A stretch of DNA of 64,000 nt from DAINRZ01 sp964634885 (GTDB lineage Bacteria; Bacteroidota; Ignavibacteria; Kapaibacteriales; UBA2268). The stretch spans positions 124,001 through 188,000 of the forward strand of contig CAZWLN010000001.1 of NCBI GenBank assembly GCA_964634885.1, read 5' to 3'. The notes beneath the pieces were generated by a model, which was given only the letters and a program-made list of their open reading frames with translations, was not told where the DNA came from and did no database searches. Shown piece after piece: positions 7,955 through 18,815 of this stretch (positions are counted from its first letter, which is position 1; each line of letters starts with the position of its first letter). The position numbers were made by a program, and so were the translations under genes.

Positions 7955-10900
7955 ATGAAGAAAACCATACTTCTTATAATTATAATTTGTTGCCAGGTAA
8001 CCCTCGCACAAACCAACCGGTACGCCAACCCCGCAAAATCAGCAAATAATAGTGTGCTGGGTTCAACTCCTTCGATTATCTTTCCGAACGGAGGAGAAAA
8101 GCTCTTTGCCGGCACCGACACAACGATTTCGTGGACCGGATTTACCGATTCGACAGTTGTCGATATCAGTTACAGTACAGATAATGGAGACAGCTGGTCG
8201 ATTATTGGCAAATCATTAAAAGGTAATACATACCGGTGGCAGCCGGTGGCTAATCAAAACAGCGACAAATGCCTGATGAGAGTTCAGAAAGACAGGACCC
8301 TGTTTTCATACCCGGTAATAAAGGGATTGCCGTTAGTAATGTGGAGCCCAAACGGGAAATATATTGCTTTAACTGATGAGAGTCGATATGTGAGAGTGCT
8401 CGATTCACAGACATTATCGACAATTTATACTTTCAACGGTGTGTACTCCTGTAACGTTGCTTTCAGTCCGGATGGGAACTTAGTTGCAGCAGGTGATTTG
8501 TGTGGTAATATTATAATAATTGATTTGACAAAAGGCGAGAAAACAGACTACATTACAAAAATCGGTTGTGGCGGTGTAAGTACCCGAAGTTACACAATCA
8601 GTTGGAGTCCGGACGGTACATATATTGCGTATTCTAATTATAGCACCATACGCATATTGAATTTAAAGAACGGGAAAACAAGTAAAATTCAAGGTATTTC
8701 TGAGTATAATCCTGCAATATGCTGGAGTATGGACAGTAAAAGAATTACTTTTTTAACAAATAACAATAGTCGCTTTGAAATATGGGATGTAGAAAAAAAT
8801 CAACTTATTAAAGCAATCACTGATAAATCAGATATGCGTATGAAATGTATTGCCTGCAGTCCTGACGGAAAAACGGTTGCTACAGGCACAAGTGAAAACA
8901 AAATAAGAATTTGGGACGTACAAAAGGGAGAATTGATCACTACCCTGTTAGATTATAAATGGGGTGATCAAAAGTTAGTTAAATACTGCCCCGATGGTAA
9001 ATACCTGATGGCTGCAGACCAGGCCTGCTCTGTGAAAATATGGAACAGCGATGGATACAGTTTAATATGCACTTTGGTAAAATCGGACCAAGAGTATAAT
9101 ACAATCGACTGGGCTCCGGACAGTAAGAGTATCATTTGCATGGACGATGAGATGAACATCACACACATTGAATGTCCATCTGGAAAAGTAATAAAAAAAT
9201 ATGCAGCGTTAAAAGGGCCTGTAAAATCCATTAGCTGGAGTCCGGACAGTAAAAGTATTATTGCGGCTACTATTTATCCTGAAGTATCAAGTACAGATCA
9301 TTATACAAAATATTTGAAACGTTGGAACGCAGACAATATGGAGTTTGATACGCTATTGTATAAGTTTAAAGATGACAATACTACTTTTGAAGCCTCATGC
9401 AGCCCCGATAGCAAGTACATAGGCATGGTGTCGGGAAGTTCAGTTAATATTTATGAACTGAACGGAATGAATTTCTTGTTTCAAATGAATGAATCATTTA
9501 GTAAGAATTTTTTTCCACAATGGAGCCCCGATAGTACCAAAATTGCCTGTGGAGCCATCGACGCAGGAGTAGTGATTCATGATCTCAAGACAAAAGCCTT
9601 CCTGCGTTTAATAAGTTCCAAATTAATCAAATCTGATAATATGTATTGCTGGAGCCACGACGGGAAATATATCATCATCGGTACTACACACAAAACAATA
9701 CAATTCTGGGATGTAAACAGCGGCAATCTTCAAAGGGAAATGCCAATTCCACTGTCTAAAGCAGGCCTGAACTACAAATTGAATATGAGCCCTGACGGCA
9801 AAAAAATCGCTTATTCTGACGGGGACAGCATTTATATTATCAAAGTCGAAGACGGTTCTGTATTGTTTACTAAGCCTGGCAAGGAAGTGCCATTGTGGAG
9901 CCATGACAGTAAAATACTGTTCTATTCCGGTTCTTATTTCATGGACAGCGATTCAGGAAAAATAATTTCAAATATTTACAAAAATTCAAATTGTGTCGAT
10001 GCCTCATGGAATCCCAAAGACAATAGGATTGCTATAGCTTCAGCTTCAGATATTACTATTGTTGACGCTGGTGATTTGACGGAGAATGGAATGTCAATGG
10101 CAAACTGGTCCATAGTCAAGCCCAAGGCAGGATGCAGCAGTGATGTTAACATGGGCAGGATTGCCGTCGATTCTTACAAGGACAGCATAATCAGCAATTA
10201 TATTTCAAATACGGGACAGTACCCAATCAGGATTGACAGTATTGTTATTTCAGAGTATTATGATAGAGCATTCCGGGTTGCCAACGGCACAACACCGTTC
10301 TATCTTGAACCGGGAGAATCGAAATCTGTTGAATTCCTGTTCAGACCTCAATCAATAGGAACACATACTGCACAAATTTTTGTTTGCACACAGGCAGACA
10401 CTGTCAAACAGACGATTACCGGCGAGGGTGTTCTGTCTGCTTTATTTGTCAGGAATAACTTCATCGATTTCGGTATTGTGAATACTGGTTCTGTGAATGA
10501 TACATTGATTACAAGTATCATTAATAATCCGGGTTCTGTAGCAATTAATATCAATTCAATAAAAATCAGGGACGATAAAGATGGTGAATTTTCGATTCTT
10601 ACCGGTACCAATCCTTTTGTCCTGAATGGAGGCGATTCTGTCGGTGTAGGGTTGAGTTTCAAACCGCTGTCGGCGGGTTACAAAAGCTGCCGCCTGGAGT
10701 ACAGCCATAGCGGTGAAGGCTCAATTGTTACGATATATCTTTACGGAACGGCTAGTACAACTAATTCCGTTGAAGAGCACAGGCCGCAACAAAAATGGGG
10801 TAACGGCATACTGACAATCAAACCCAACCCGGCAGGGGATGTGCTGAATATTGAACTATTGCCCGACGTTCCGGGTGAGTACTCCATAAGCATTATTGAC

Positions 10901-11056
10901 TTACTTGGCAATAGCGTAAAACTCCTGTATTCCGGATTCCTAACGGATGAAACAAAGTCCATTAGCTCCGACATCAGCAGCCTGGCTGCCGGTCTGTATT
11001 ATGTCATTGTCAGGTCTTCGGTTTCAGAACAGGTAAAAACATTCGTAAAAGAATGA
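7955..11056 (+). CDS. Exported WD40-repeat protein with T9SS C-terminal sorting domain (paralogue 1)
   Basis: About 1033 residues. Signal peptide 1-19 ends TLAQ. Next comes an Ig-like domain opening with IIFPNGGEKLFAGTDTTISW, then a long WD40-like propeller region (roughly residues 120-700) with repeated SPDGKYI/SPDSK and IKIWD/IRIWDV motifs. Two ASH/choice-of-anchor-D beta domains follow (TVKQTITGEG, GFKPLSAGYKS-like blocks), then a type A T9SS sorting domain from KPNPAGDVLNIELL to the end. The start at 7955 is chosen because the adjacent paralogue starts at the equivalent GCCATGAAGAAA; an upstream ATG at 7928 would precede the signal peptide. Likely secreted to or anchored at the cell surface; ligand unknown. 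Confidence 0.9.
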   Translation: MKKTILLIIIICCQVTLAQTNRYANPAKSANNSVLGSTPSIIFPNGGEKLFAGTDTTISWTGFTDSTVVDISYSTDNGDSWSIIGKSLKGNTYRWQPVANQNSDKCLMRVQKDRTLFSYPVIKGLPLVMWSPNGKYIALTDESRYVRVLDSQTLSTIYTFNGVYSCNVAFSPDGNLVAAGDLCGNIIIIDLTKGEKTDYITKIGCGGVSTRSYTISWSPDGTYIAYSNYSTIRILNLKNGKTSKIQGISEYNPAICWSMDSKRITFLTNNNSRFEIWDVEKNQLIKAITDKSDMRMKCIACSPDGKTVATGTSENKIRIWDVQKGELITTLLDYKWGDQKLVKYCPDGKYLMAADQACSVKIWNSDGYSLICTLVKSDQEYNTIDWAPDSKSIICMDDEMNITHIECPSGKVIKKYAALKGPVKSISWSPDSKSIIAATIYPEVSSTDHYTKYLKRWNADNMEFDTLLYKFKDDNTTFEASCSPDSKYIGMVSGSSVNIYELNGMNFLFQMNESFSKNFFPQWSPDSTKIACGAIDAGVVIHDLKTKAFLRLISSKLIKSDNMYCWSHDGKYIIIGTTHKTIQFWDVNSGNLQREMPIPLSKAGLNYKLNMSPDGKKIAYSDGDSIYIIKVEDGSVLFTKPGKEVPLWSHDSKILFYSGSYFMDSDSGKIISNIYKNSNCVDASWNPKDNRIAIASASDITIVDAGDLTENGMSMANWSIVKPKAGCSSDVNMGRIAVDSYKDSIISNYISNTGQYPIRIDSIVISEYYDRAFRVANGTTPFYLEPGESKSVEFLFRPQSIGTHTAQIFVCTQADTVKQTITGEGVLSALFVRNNFIDFGIVNTGSVNDTLITSIINNPGSVAININSIKIRDDKDGEFSILTGTNPFVLNGGDSVGVGLSFKPLSAGYKSCRLEYSHSGEGSIVTIYLYGTASTTNSVEEHRPQQKWGNGILTIKPNPAGDVLNIELLPDVPGEYSISIIDLLGNSVKLLYSGFLTDETKSISSDISSLAAGLYYVIVRSSVSEQVKTFVKE

Positions 11057-11333
11057 TTTAGGGCCAATTGAAAGAAAGCAGAGTATAATACAATTGCAGA
11101 CGGTGCTGTTTTGCAAGCTTAAATTAATGATTTCAATAAATCATATAAATTATTTTATTGCATTTTTTCTACGCTATTCTTCCCCGGACATTCATTCCGG
11201 GCAGGATAGCTTACAAGCATGCTATATAGTGCACAACGACAATGCCCAAGAGAAAAATATTTATTGTTTTTCTATAGAAAATCGATAAATTAGATACTAT
11301 TAATTTTGTTGTTAAATATTTTTCATTTTTGCC

Positions 11334-14300
11334 ATGAAGAAAGCCATACTTCTTTTATTGATTGTCAGTTGCCAGGTAACCCTCGCACAAACCAACCAGA
11401 ACGCCAACCCCGAAAAATCAGCAAATAATAGTGTGCTGGGTTCAACTCCTTCGATTGTATTTCCGAACGGAGGAGAAAAGCTCTTTGCCGGCAGCGACAC
11501 CACAATTTCGTGGAAAGGTTTGGCAGAGACGGCAACTGTCAATATCGGTTACAGTACTGATAATGGTTACAAATGGTCATTAATCGGCAAGTCTCTGAAA
11601 GGGAACAGTTACCGTTGGACAGGTGTGGCTAAGCAAAGCAGCGACAATTGCCTGATGAGAGTTCAGAAAGACAGGACCCTGTTTTCCTATCCCAATATTG
11701 ACGAGTATCCTCTTGTAAAGTGGAATCCTAATGGCAAGAATATACTTTTATATGGCAGAGGTGGGATTAATGTCATAGATCCGCAAACACTATCAACAGT
11801 ATTCACTTTTGTAACCGGTTATTCCTGGAATATTGCATGCAGTCCCGACGGGAACATGATAGCTGCTTTAATTTCTGAAGGCATCCTGACAATTACCGAT
11901 ATTACCACAGGTCAAACCGTTTTACAAAAAAAACTTATTAATAATTGCACTTCGACGGGTTATTTCCATGCAATCAATTGGAGTCCGGACGGGAAATATA
12001 TTGTATTTTCCAACCGGTATCAAGTTTATGTTTATAATACTCAAACCGGAAAACTTAATACGATCGACGGCATTACCGATTCTCATCCTTATTTATGCTG
12101 GTGCGGCGACAGCAAAAGAATTGCATTTATTAGCAAAAATCATTATAGTATTGAAATCTGGGATGTGGAAAAACTTATAAAAATAAAAACACTTACTGAG
12201 AATTATATACCATATAATGTTTTTGAATGCAGTCCGGACGGAAAAAGAATTGCTGTTAGTACCAATAAATTCCAGATAGAAATATGGGATTGGGAAAAAG
12301 GAGAGATTGTCCAAACCCTGACCGGCCATAAAAAGGAAATAAATTCCTTAAATTACAGTCCCGACGGCAACTTCTTAATGAGCACATCGATGGATAAAAC
12401 TGTGAAGATTTGGGACAACGATACTTATAATTTATTAAGTACTTTTACAAAAACCAACCTTAATTACAGTACGGCAGACTGGTCACCGGACGGTAAAAAG
12501 ATTATTTACGTCGATGAAGAGATGTTTATCAAATTATTTGAGTTCCCTTCGGGTAAGGTCCTCAAAGTATGTGCCGGACATAACGGAACAATAAGTTCTG
12601 TTAGCTGGAACCCCGACAATAAAAGCATTATCAGCGCTTCGACCCATGATATTCCAAACTATGAGGGCCTTGGACATAAACATTTGAATTATATCAAAAG
12701 GTGGAACACTGGTAACATGGAATATGATACGACTTTATACAGAAAATTTGATGATGATGTTATTAGTGGAGTCTCGTACAGCCCTGACGGCAAATATCTC
12801 TCCATTGTCTATGGGAATTCTGTCAAAGTCTATGAAGTCGATGGAATGAATTATTATCTTCAGATGAATAACTCTTACGGGGCAAATTACATTCCCCAAT
12901 GGAGCCCGGACAGTACGAAAATTGCCTGTGGCGTTGTCGGTGCAGGCATTGTCATTCATGACCTCAATACAAAAAAGTTCCTGCGGTTTATCAGTTACAA
13001 ATTAATAGAATATGAAAATACATATTGCTGGAGCAACGACGGAAAATATATTCTCACTGATTCCTATAATAATACTATTCAATTCTGGGATGTAAACACC
13101 GGCAGTCTTTACAGGGAAATACCCCTTACACAGCCGAAAGTAAACTTAACCAAAGATATGACAATGAGCCCTGACGGAAAAAGGATCGCTTACAAAGGTA
13201 TCGACACCATCTGTGTAATAAATGTCAACGATGGCTCGCTTGCTTTCAAATTCAAAATGAAATACAATGACACCCCGATTGTGTGGAGCCCGGACAGTAA
13301 AACCCTGGCTATTAGCTATAGTAGAATTATTTCCTTTTTAGACAGCGAAAGCGGAAAAGAATTATATTCAATATGCGGCTACTATTCAGAGGACATGTGT
13401 TGGAACCCGAAAGGGGATAGAATTGCTATAAAATCGGGTATGATAATTATTGATCCCTTGAACAATAATGAAGAAGCTGTCTCCGAAGCCAACTGGTCGA
13501 TAGTCAAGCCCAAGGCAGAGTGCAGTGATGTAAATATCGGGAAAATTGCCGTCAATTCTGTCAAAGACACCGTAATCAACGATTACATTTTAAGTACGGA
13601 TTTCCCAATCAGGATCGACAGCATTGTATTTTCAGGGACGAATGCTGGTACTTTCAGGGTTGCCGACGGTACGACACCGTTCTTTCTTCCGCATCATGAT
13701 TCGCAGCCTGTTGAATTCCTGTTCAGCCCCTACTCTGTGGGTAAACACACGGCTCAGATTTTGGTATTCACCCAGACAGACACCCTCAGGCAGACGATTA
13801 CCGGCGAAGGTACCGGTTCCGCTTTAGGTGTTAAATATGGCAGTATAAATCTCGGCCTGGTCAATACCGGAACAAAAAAGGATACTTTAATTACGGGAAT
13901 AATAAATAATCCGGGTTCCGAAGCAATTAATATCAATGCAATCAGATTAAGGGATGACAAAGACGGAGAGTTCTCACTGTTGACAGGCTCCGGTCCATTT
14001 GTATTGAATGCCGGGGCTTCTGTCGATGTCGGGTTGAGTTACAGTCCACGGTCTGCAGGCTACAAAAGCTGCTTCCTGGAATTCCACCATAGCGGGGAAG
14101 GTTCGATAGCTACGGTTACACTAACCGGTGTAGGCCTTGAAAACCCAAGTTCTGCCGGGGACGATAAGCAGACGGATAAAAAGGCTGACAGAATTGTCAT
14201 CAAACCCAACCCGGCAGGGGATGTGCTGAATATTGAATTGTTGCCCGACATTCCGGGTGAGTACAAAATAAGCATTGCAGACTTACTCGGCAACAGCTTA

Positions 14301-14438
14301 AAACTCCTGTATTCTGGATTTCTGACAAATGATGGTAAGTCTATTCACGCCGACATCAGCGGCCTGGCTGCCGGACAGTATTATGTCATTGTCAGGACTC
14401 CGGTTTCAGAACAGGTAAAACCATTCGTAAAGGAATGA
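11334..14438 (+). CDS. Exported WD40-repeat protein with T9SS C-terminal sorting domain (paralogue 2)
   Basis: 1034 residues, a tandem duplicate of the preceding gene with the same order: signal peptide (1-18), Ig-like domain (FPNGGEKLFAGSDTTISW), WD40 propeller region with canonical units such as SPDGNFLMSTSMDKTVKIWD, two ASH-like domains, and a T9SS sorting domain beginning KPNPAGDVLNIELL. The first 120 or so residues and the last 80 are nearly identical to paralogue 1 even at DNA level, while the propeller blades differ much more. It starts 277 bases after paralogue 1, in a spacer with no convincing gene, and so may have its own promoter. Confidence 0.9.
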   Translation: MKKAILLLLIVSCQVTLAQTNQNANPEKSANNSVLGSTPSIVFPNGGEKLFAGSDTTISWKGLAETATVNIGYSTDNGYKWSLIGKSLKGNSYRWTGVAKQSSDNCLMRVQKDRTLFSYPNIDEYPLVKWNPNGKNILLYGRGGINVIDPQTLSTVFTFVTGYSWNIACSPDGNMIAALISEGILTITDITTGQTVLQKKLINNCTSTGYFHAINWSPDGKYIVFSNRYQVYVYNTQTGKLNTIDGITDSHPYLCWCGDSKRIAFISKNHYSIEIWDVEKLIKIKTLTENYIPYNVFECSPDGKRIAVSTNKFQIEIWDWEKGEIVQTLTGHKKEINSLNYSPDGNFLMSTSMDKTVKIWDNDTYNLLSTFTKTNLNYSTADWSPDGKKIIYVDEEMFIKLFEFPSGKVLKVCAGHNGTISSVSWNPDNKSIISASTHDIPNYEGLGHKHLNYIKRWNTGNMEYDTTLYRKFDDDVISGVSYSPDGKYLSIVYGNSVKVYEVDGMNYYLQMNNSYGANYIPQWSPDSTKIACGVVGAGIVIHDLNTKKFLRFISYKLIEYENTYCWSNDGKYILTDSYNNTIQFWDVNTGSLYREIPLTQPKVNLTKDMTMSPDGKRIAYKGIDTICVINVNDGSLAFKFKMKYNDTPIVWSPDSKTLAISYSRIISFLDSESGKELYSICGYYSEDMCWNPKGDRIAIKSGMIIIDPLNNNEEAVSEANWSIVKPKAECSDVNIGKIAVNSVKDTVINDYILSTDFPIRIDSIVFSGTNAGTFRVADGTTPFFLPHHDSQPVEFLFSPYSVGKHTAQILVFTQTDTLRQTITGEGTGSALGVKYGSINLGLVNTGTKKDTLITGIINNPGSEAININAIRLRDDKDGEFSLLTGSGPFVLNAGASVDVGLSYSPRSAGYKSCFLEFHHSGEGSIATVTLTGVGLENPSSAGDDKQTDKKADRIVIKPNPAGDVLNIELLPDIPGEYKISIADLLGNSLKLLYSGFLTNDGKSIHADISGLAAGQYYVIVRTPVSEQVKPFVKE

Positions 14439-14463
14439 TTTATTAAGTATTTATTGTAATTAC

Positions 14464-17400
14464 ATGAAAAACGTTATTATCTTCTTAGTGCTGTTTATTG
14501 TATATTCAACGCAGGGGCAGGTATTAGCTCTTAAAAATATTGACAGGTCTGATTTCCCAAGAATAAAAGCAAGTGTTCTATGTACCGATTTATCGGGTAA
14601 AACATTGTCCGGACTGACTGCAGCAGACTTCAGACTCCTGGAGAACGGCAAAGAAAGCAAGATACTGGCTGTGTCCAATGGCGCTCAGTTTTCACCACAG
14701 CCATTGTCCGGAGCGCTGATCATCGATGCCTCAAGATCTATGGATGACGGGAAGACAGCGCTGGCACGTGCGGCAGCAAACCTGTGGCTTGAAATAATGC
14801 CCGAAACATCCGAATGTGCAATTACTGCTTTTGACTACCGAAGTTACACCATTCTGGACCTGACTTCAAATATAAACAAGCTTAAAACAAAAGTTAACGA
14901 ATTGTTCCAGGGCTACGGTTCATATTACAAGTTAGCTTTCTCCGACAAAAGAAATAATGCATACGATATTCTTAAATCTGCAAAAAACAAAAAAGTAATA
15001 ATCCTAATATCAGACGGATTTCATGAAAACGACAGTTCCTTCATTGAAATCCTCAAACAGGCAGAGAATGAGAAAGTCGCCTTCTTTACCATTGTCCTGG
15101 GCGCCAGATGCTCCGAATCTTTCAAATACCTTGCTAACCTGACGGACGGCATGTACTTTGAAAATGTTACTAATCAGGAACAGGTTAACGACGCTGTCAG
15201 GGCAATTGTGCTCCTTGCTCAGGGAGAACAGTTCGGTACTATGGAATGGGAAACGGATTTCAACTGTACAAGAGATGTGGATGTGGAACTGACATGCCTG
15301 AAGACACAGGCAAGTTGTAAAGATGATTACTTTAAGACATACAACAACATAGGAAGGCTCGAATTCGACCCGCCCGTTGTTCGTTTCAGAAATATTCCGG
15401 CAGGAGTAATGCAAGACACGACGGTAACGGTTACGGCGTACAACACAGCTTTTAAAATCAACAGCATAAGTTCCTCAAACGGTCATTTTTCTCTTTCAGA
15501 AAAGAGCTTTACTCTCCAGCCCGGAAAAAGCATGCAGTTAAAACTCAGATACTCTCCCACGGACGACAGTTACCAGTATTCCGTTTTCAATTTTGACAAC
15601 GGCCTCTGCACAGTTGAATACGAAGCCTGGGGGTTAAAAGAGGACTCCGGTAAGTATAGAACCAATCTCAGGATTGTTTCACCCAATGGTGGCGAGGAAA
15701 TTAACGCCGGACGTGAAACCCTGGTCAGGTGGGAGGGAATTGCTCCTTCGGAGCCTGTCAGGCTGGAGTTCAGTACCGACAACGGCTCTGCGTGGAAGAC
15801 GATTGCAAAAGCAGTGACAGGCAACCGGTACACCTGGAAGGTTGACGGCAATCTATCAGGGAATAGCTGTTTGCTAAGAGTCTCCCAGGAAAACGGTTCT
15901 TCGTTTTTTTCTGATTTAATGTTAAGTATCAGATTCAGAACTGGGTTCACAAAAATCAAATTCAGCCCCGACAGCCGGCAAATTGCAGCCTATGGCCATA
16001 AAGATTTATCTAATGATAATTTACTGTTTATCGATGTCAACACCGGCACCTCTTTAGCTAATTATAGAAGTTTGTTCACTACAGATGTTTCTTTTTGCCC
16101 GGACAGCAAATATTTTGCTGCTTGTGGTTTTAATTCTGCCTTATTTTTAGGTGAGCAACAAACCGGAAGAATGCTCCGGCAGTTTTTATATTCAAAAGGC
16201 AGATGCAATTCGGTAAGTTTCAGTCCCGACGGAAAGGAACTTGCATCTCTTACTTTCGACAGCCTGTTAATTCTGTGGGATTTTGTAACCGGGAAAAAAA
16301 TCAATTCATTGTCCCATCCTTGTAAAACTGACTATAATAATGTAGAATTCAGTCCTGACGGCAAACGCCTTTCCATACCCGGACAGAAGGCTAACACAAC
16401 AGACATAATCGATGTGGCAACATTTAAGACAATATGTACAATACCCGGAACTACTTATGAAAACCGGTTTGCTTTCAGTCCTGACAGCAGGTATTTTGCA
16501 ATAAATAATTCGTCCTCTAATGTAACTTTGTGGGAAATCGAAACCGGTAAGATGGTCGAATCTTTTTCTCCAGAATCATTCGAGTGCAGTTACCTTTATT
16601 ATACTCCTGACGGCAATGAAATCGTATGCGCTAATTCAAAAAAAATAATAATTATTGACGCCCTCAACGGAAATACAAAGAGGTTATTTAAAAATGTCCC
16701 GTATTTTAGTTTTACTGCTGTTTCTTTAAGTCCCGACGGAGAAAAAATCGCTACCATTAATGAAAGAACTCCGGACTTAATTGAAATATGGGATTACAAA
16801 ACCGGTCTGTTGATAAAGACTATATATATCAGCACAAACGAATTCAACAAAGTAAAAGTTTATGATGAGCATGATTGCTTTGTTACTTCCGGTGTATTAA
16901 GTGTTTATTGTCTCAGTACTATGAATTTTCTAAGGCATGTACTGATTAGCAATGCTATGAGAATGATTCCCGATGATTTACCAATAATTACAGATAATCC
17001 CGACAGCCTCTTTTTTCTAATACCCAATGAACAAGAACAAAAGTTACAGTATTATGATCTGCTATCAGGCACCTGCTCCAGAAAACTGAATCTTCCCATT
17101 TCTAATAGCTGCTATAAAAGTGTATTTCCCGACAATAAGACATTGGCCTATAAATTCAGCAGTGAGAACCAGGTTACTATATATGATATTGAAAATGATA
17201 AAAGTATAAAAAAAATTAAAAATAATGATTTTCCTGCTTCATCTCCTTTCGTTATTACACCGGACGGTAAGAATTTAATATTTGAAAAAGAATTTGACAG
17301 TAACAACAACCTTCTGCTTTTCAATCTTGCCGACAGTGCATTTATTACTAAGTATTCAGGCCATCGAAAAGGCCTTACCAACTTTGATTTTACTCCCGAC

Positions 17401-18699
17401 TGCAAATATTTTGTAACCGCAAGCTATGACACAACGGTTAAAATATGGGATTACAACTCCGGCAGTGAGATCAGGACTTTAACAGGTTTTGAATGTCCTG
17501 TAGAAGCCATCTCCATTTCCAATGACGGCAATATTCTTGCTACCAATCCTTTTCGCTCGACTCTAATCCAACTTTGGGACCTGAAAACAGGAACAATAAT
17601 GAGTACCATCGACAATAAAGATAATTATTTGGATGTTTTGGATATTAGCTCAAGCGGGAAATATCTGGCATCCGGAAGTTTTTATAATGTGAATATTTGG
17701 AATCTCGAAGACAACAGGGTAAAAACGGACATTTCCGATGCCGTTTTGGCAATCAGGCAGGCTCCTGTTGAAACAAAGAATGTCGATCTGGGAAAAGTCA
17801 GCATTAACACTGTAAAAGACAGCCTCGTTAAAGAATTGATAGTCAATTCAAGTTCAAAAAAAATCAGGATAGAATACATCTGCATCGATAGTGCTTACAT
17901 AAGCCCATTTTCTGTTGCTCCCGGCATTCTGCCCGCAGAATTGGGCCCCGGCACTTCTTTAAGTGTCGATGTGTGTTTCAAACCTAAAGGACTTGGTACT
18001 TTCACTGCTTTACTGCTTATAATTACCGAGGCAGATACGATAAGAAAATCCATTACTGCTGAGTGTGTGAACCCGGACTTGGCTTCTCCTGTTGAATTGG
18101 TTGACTTTGGTACCGTTCCGGCAGGCTCTGCAAAAGATACGACTTTGTTGCTGCTGAAGAATATTACTGCCAATCCCATTGAAGTAAGCTCTATTGCAGT
18201 ACAATATCCCAATACAGACCAATACGAACTGCTGAGCAGCAATCACTTTACTCTACAACCTTACGAAAAATCAAATATCACACTGAGGTTTAAACCAAAT
18301 AGCGCCGGCAGGATCTCCGGCAGGCTGCTTGTGTATTACCAGGGTTCTACGTCGCCGTTAATCATACATTTATTTGGGTATGGAAACGGGGACAATCTTG
18401 GTATTGATGAAGGCATCAACAACAAATCAGGCATACAAAGCAGCAGGATTGTATTTATTTGTCCCAATCCTTCGAGCGAATCGGTAGAAATCGGACTTAA
18501 CCTGCTCGAAGCAGGTACAAGCCGCCTTTTCATCACCGACATACTCGGCAAAGAAGTTAAACAACTATTTAACAGTTCGGTTAACGAGTTCGGAACCAGG
18601 ACAATTACTGCCGACATCAGCGGCCTGCCGGCAGGGGTTTACTTTGTCGTACTGCAAACTCCAACTGTAAGAAGTTCGATGATTTGGATAAAAAGATAG
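14464..18699 (+). CDS. Giant exported VWA/Ig/WD40/T9SS protein
   Basis: 1411 residues. Signal peptide 1-18 is followed by a short beta domain and a von Willebrand factor A domain whose metal-ion site reads DASRSM (family DxSxS). Then come a Cys-containing linker, an ASH-like beta domain, an Ig-like domain (SPNGGEEINAGRETLVRW), a long WD40 region (about residues 495-1095, with SPDGKELASL, FTPDCKYFVTASYDTTVKIW), two more ASH-like domains, and a T9SS sorting domain starting CPNPSSESVEIGLNLL. It begins 25 bases after paralogue 2 and is probably co-transcribed with it. Architecture implies a cell-surface binding or adhesion role; no enzymatic motif seen. Confidence 0.9.
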   Translation: MKNVIIFLVLFIVYSTQGQVLALKNIDRSDFPRIKASVLCTDLSGKTLSGLTAADFRLLENGKESKILAVSNGAQFSPQPLSGALIIDASRSMDDGKTALARAAANLWLEIMPETSECAITAFDYRSYTILDLTSNINKLKTKVNELFQGYGSYYKLAFSDKRNNAYDILKSAKNKKVIILISDGFHENDSSFIEILKQAENEKVAFFTIVLGARCSESFKYLANLTDGMYFENVTNQEQVNDAVRAIVLLAQGEQFGTMEWETDFNCTRDVDVELTCLKTQASCKDDYFKTYNNIGRLEFDPPVVRFRNIPAGVMQDTTVTVTAYNTAFKINSISSSNGHFSLSEKSFTLQPGKSMQLKLRYSPTDDSYQYSVFNFDNGLCTVEYEAWGLKEDSGKYRTNLRIVSPNGGEEINAGRETLVRWEGIAPSEPVRLEFSTDNGSAWKTIAKAVTGNRYTWKVDGNLSGNSCLLRVSQENGSSFFSDLMLSIRFRTGFTKIKFSPDSRQIAAYGHKDLSNDNLLFIDVNTGTSLANYRSLFTTDVSFCPDSKYFAACGFNSALFLGEQQTGRMLRQFLYSKGRCNSVSFSPDGKELASLTFDSLLILWDFVTGKKINSLSHPCKTDYNNVEFSPDGKRLSIPGQKANTTDIIDVATFKTICTIPGTTYENRFAFSPDSRYFAINNSSSNVTLWEIETGKMVESFSPESFECSYLYYTPDGNEIVCANSKKIIIIDALNGNTKRLFKNVPYFSFTAVSLSPDGEKIATINERTPDLIEIWDYKTGLLIKTIYISTNEFNKVKVYDEHDCFVTSGVLSVYCLSTMNFLRHVLISNAMRMIPDDLPIITDNPDSLFFLIPNEQEQKLQYYDLLSGTCSRKLNLPISNSCYKSVFPDNKTLAYKFSSENQVTIYDIENDKSIKKIKNNDFPASSPFVITPDGKNLIFEKEFDSNNNLLLFNLADSAFITKYSGHRKGLTNFDFTPDCKYFVTASYDTTVKIWDYNSGSEIRTLTGFECPVEAISISNDGNILATNPFRSTLIQLWDLKTGTIMSTIDNKDNYLDVLDISSSGKYLASGSFYNVNIWNLEDNRVKTDISDAVLAIRQAPVETKNVDLGKVSINTVKDSLVKELIVNSSSKKIRIEYICIDSAYISPFSVAPGILPAELGPGTSLSVDVCFKPKGLGTFTALLLIITEADTIRKSITAECVNPDLASPVELVDFGTVPAGSAKDTTLLLLKNITANPIEVSSIAVQYPNTDQYELLSSNHFTLQPYEKSNITLRFKPNSAGRISGRLLVYYQGSTSPLIIHLFGYGNGDNLGIDEGINNKSGIQSSRIVFICPNPSSESVEIGLNLLEAGTSRLFITDILGKEVKQLFNSSVNEFGTRTITADISGLPAGVYFVVLQTPTVRSSMIWIKR

Positions 18700-18815
18700 T
18701 AATATAATAATTCGGCTTTTAATTAGTGTATATAATTACTATATTTGATGGTTGTTCGAAGTTAATTTTCTGGCTCTTAAAGGAGTTTGTTTAAGTATTA
18801 TTATTTGTTGGCAAC

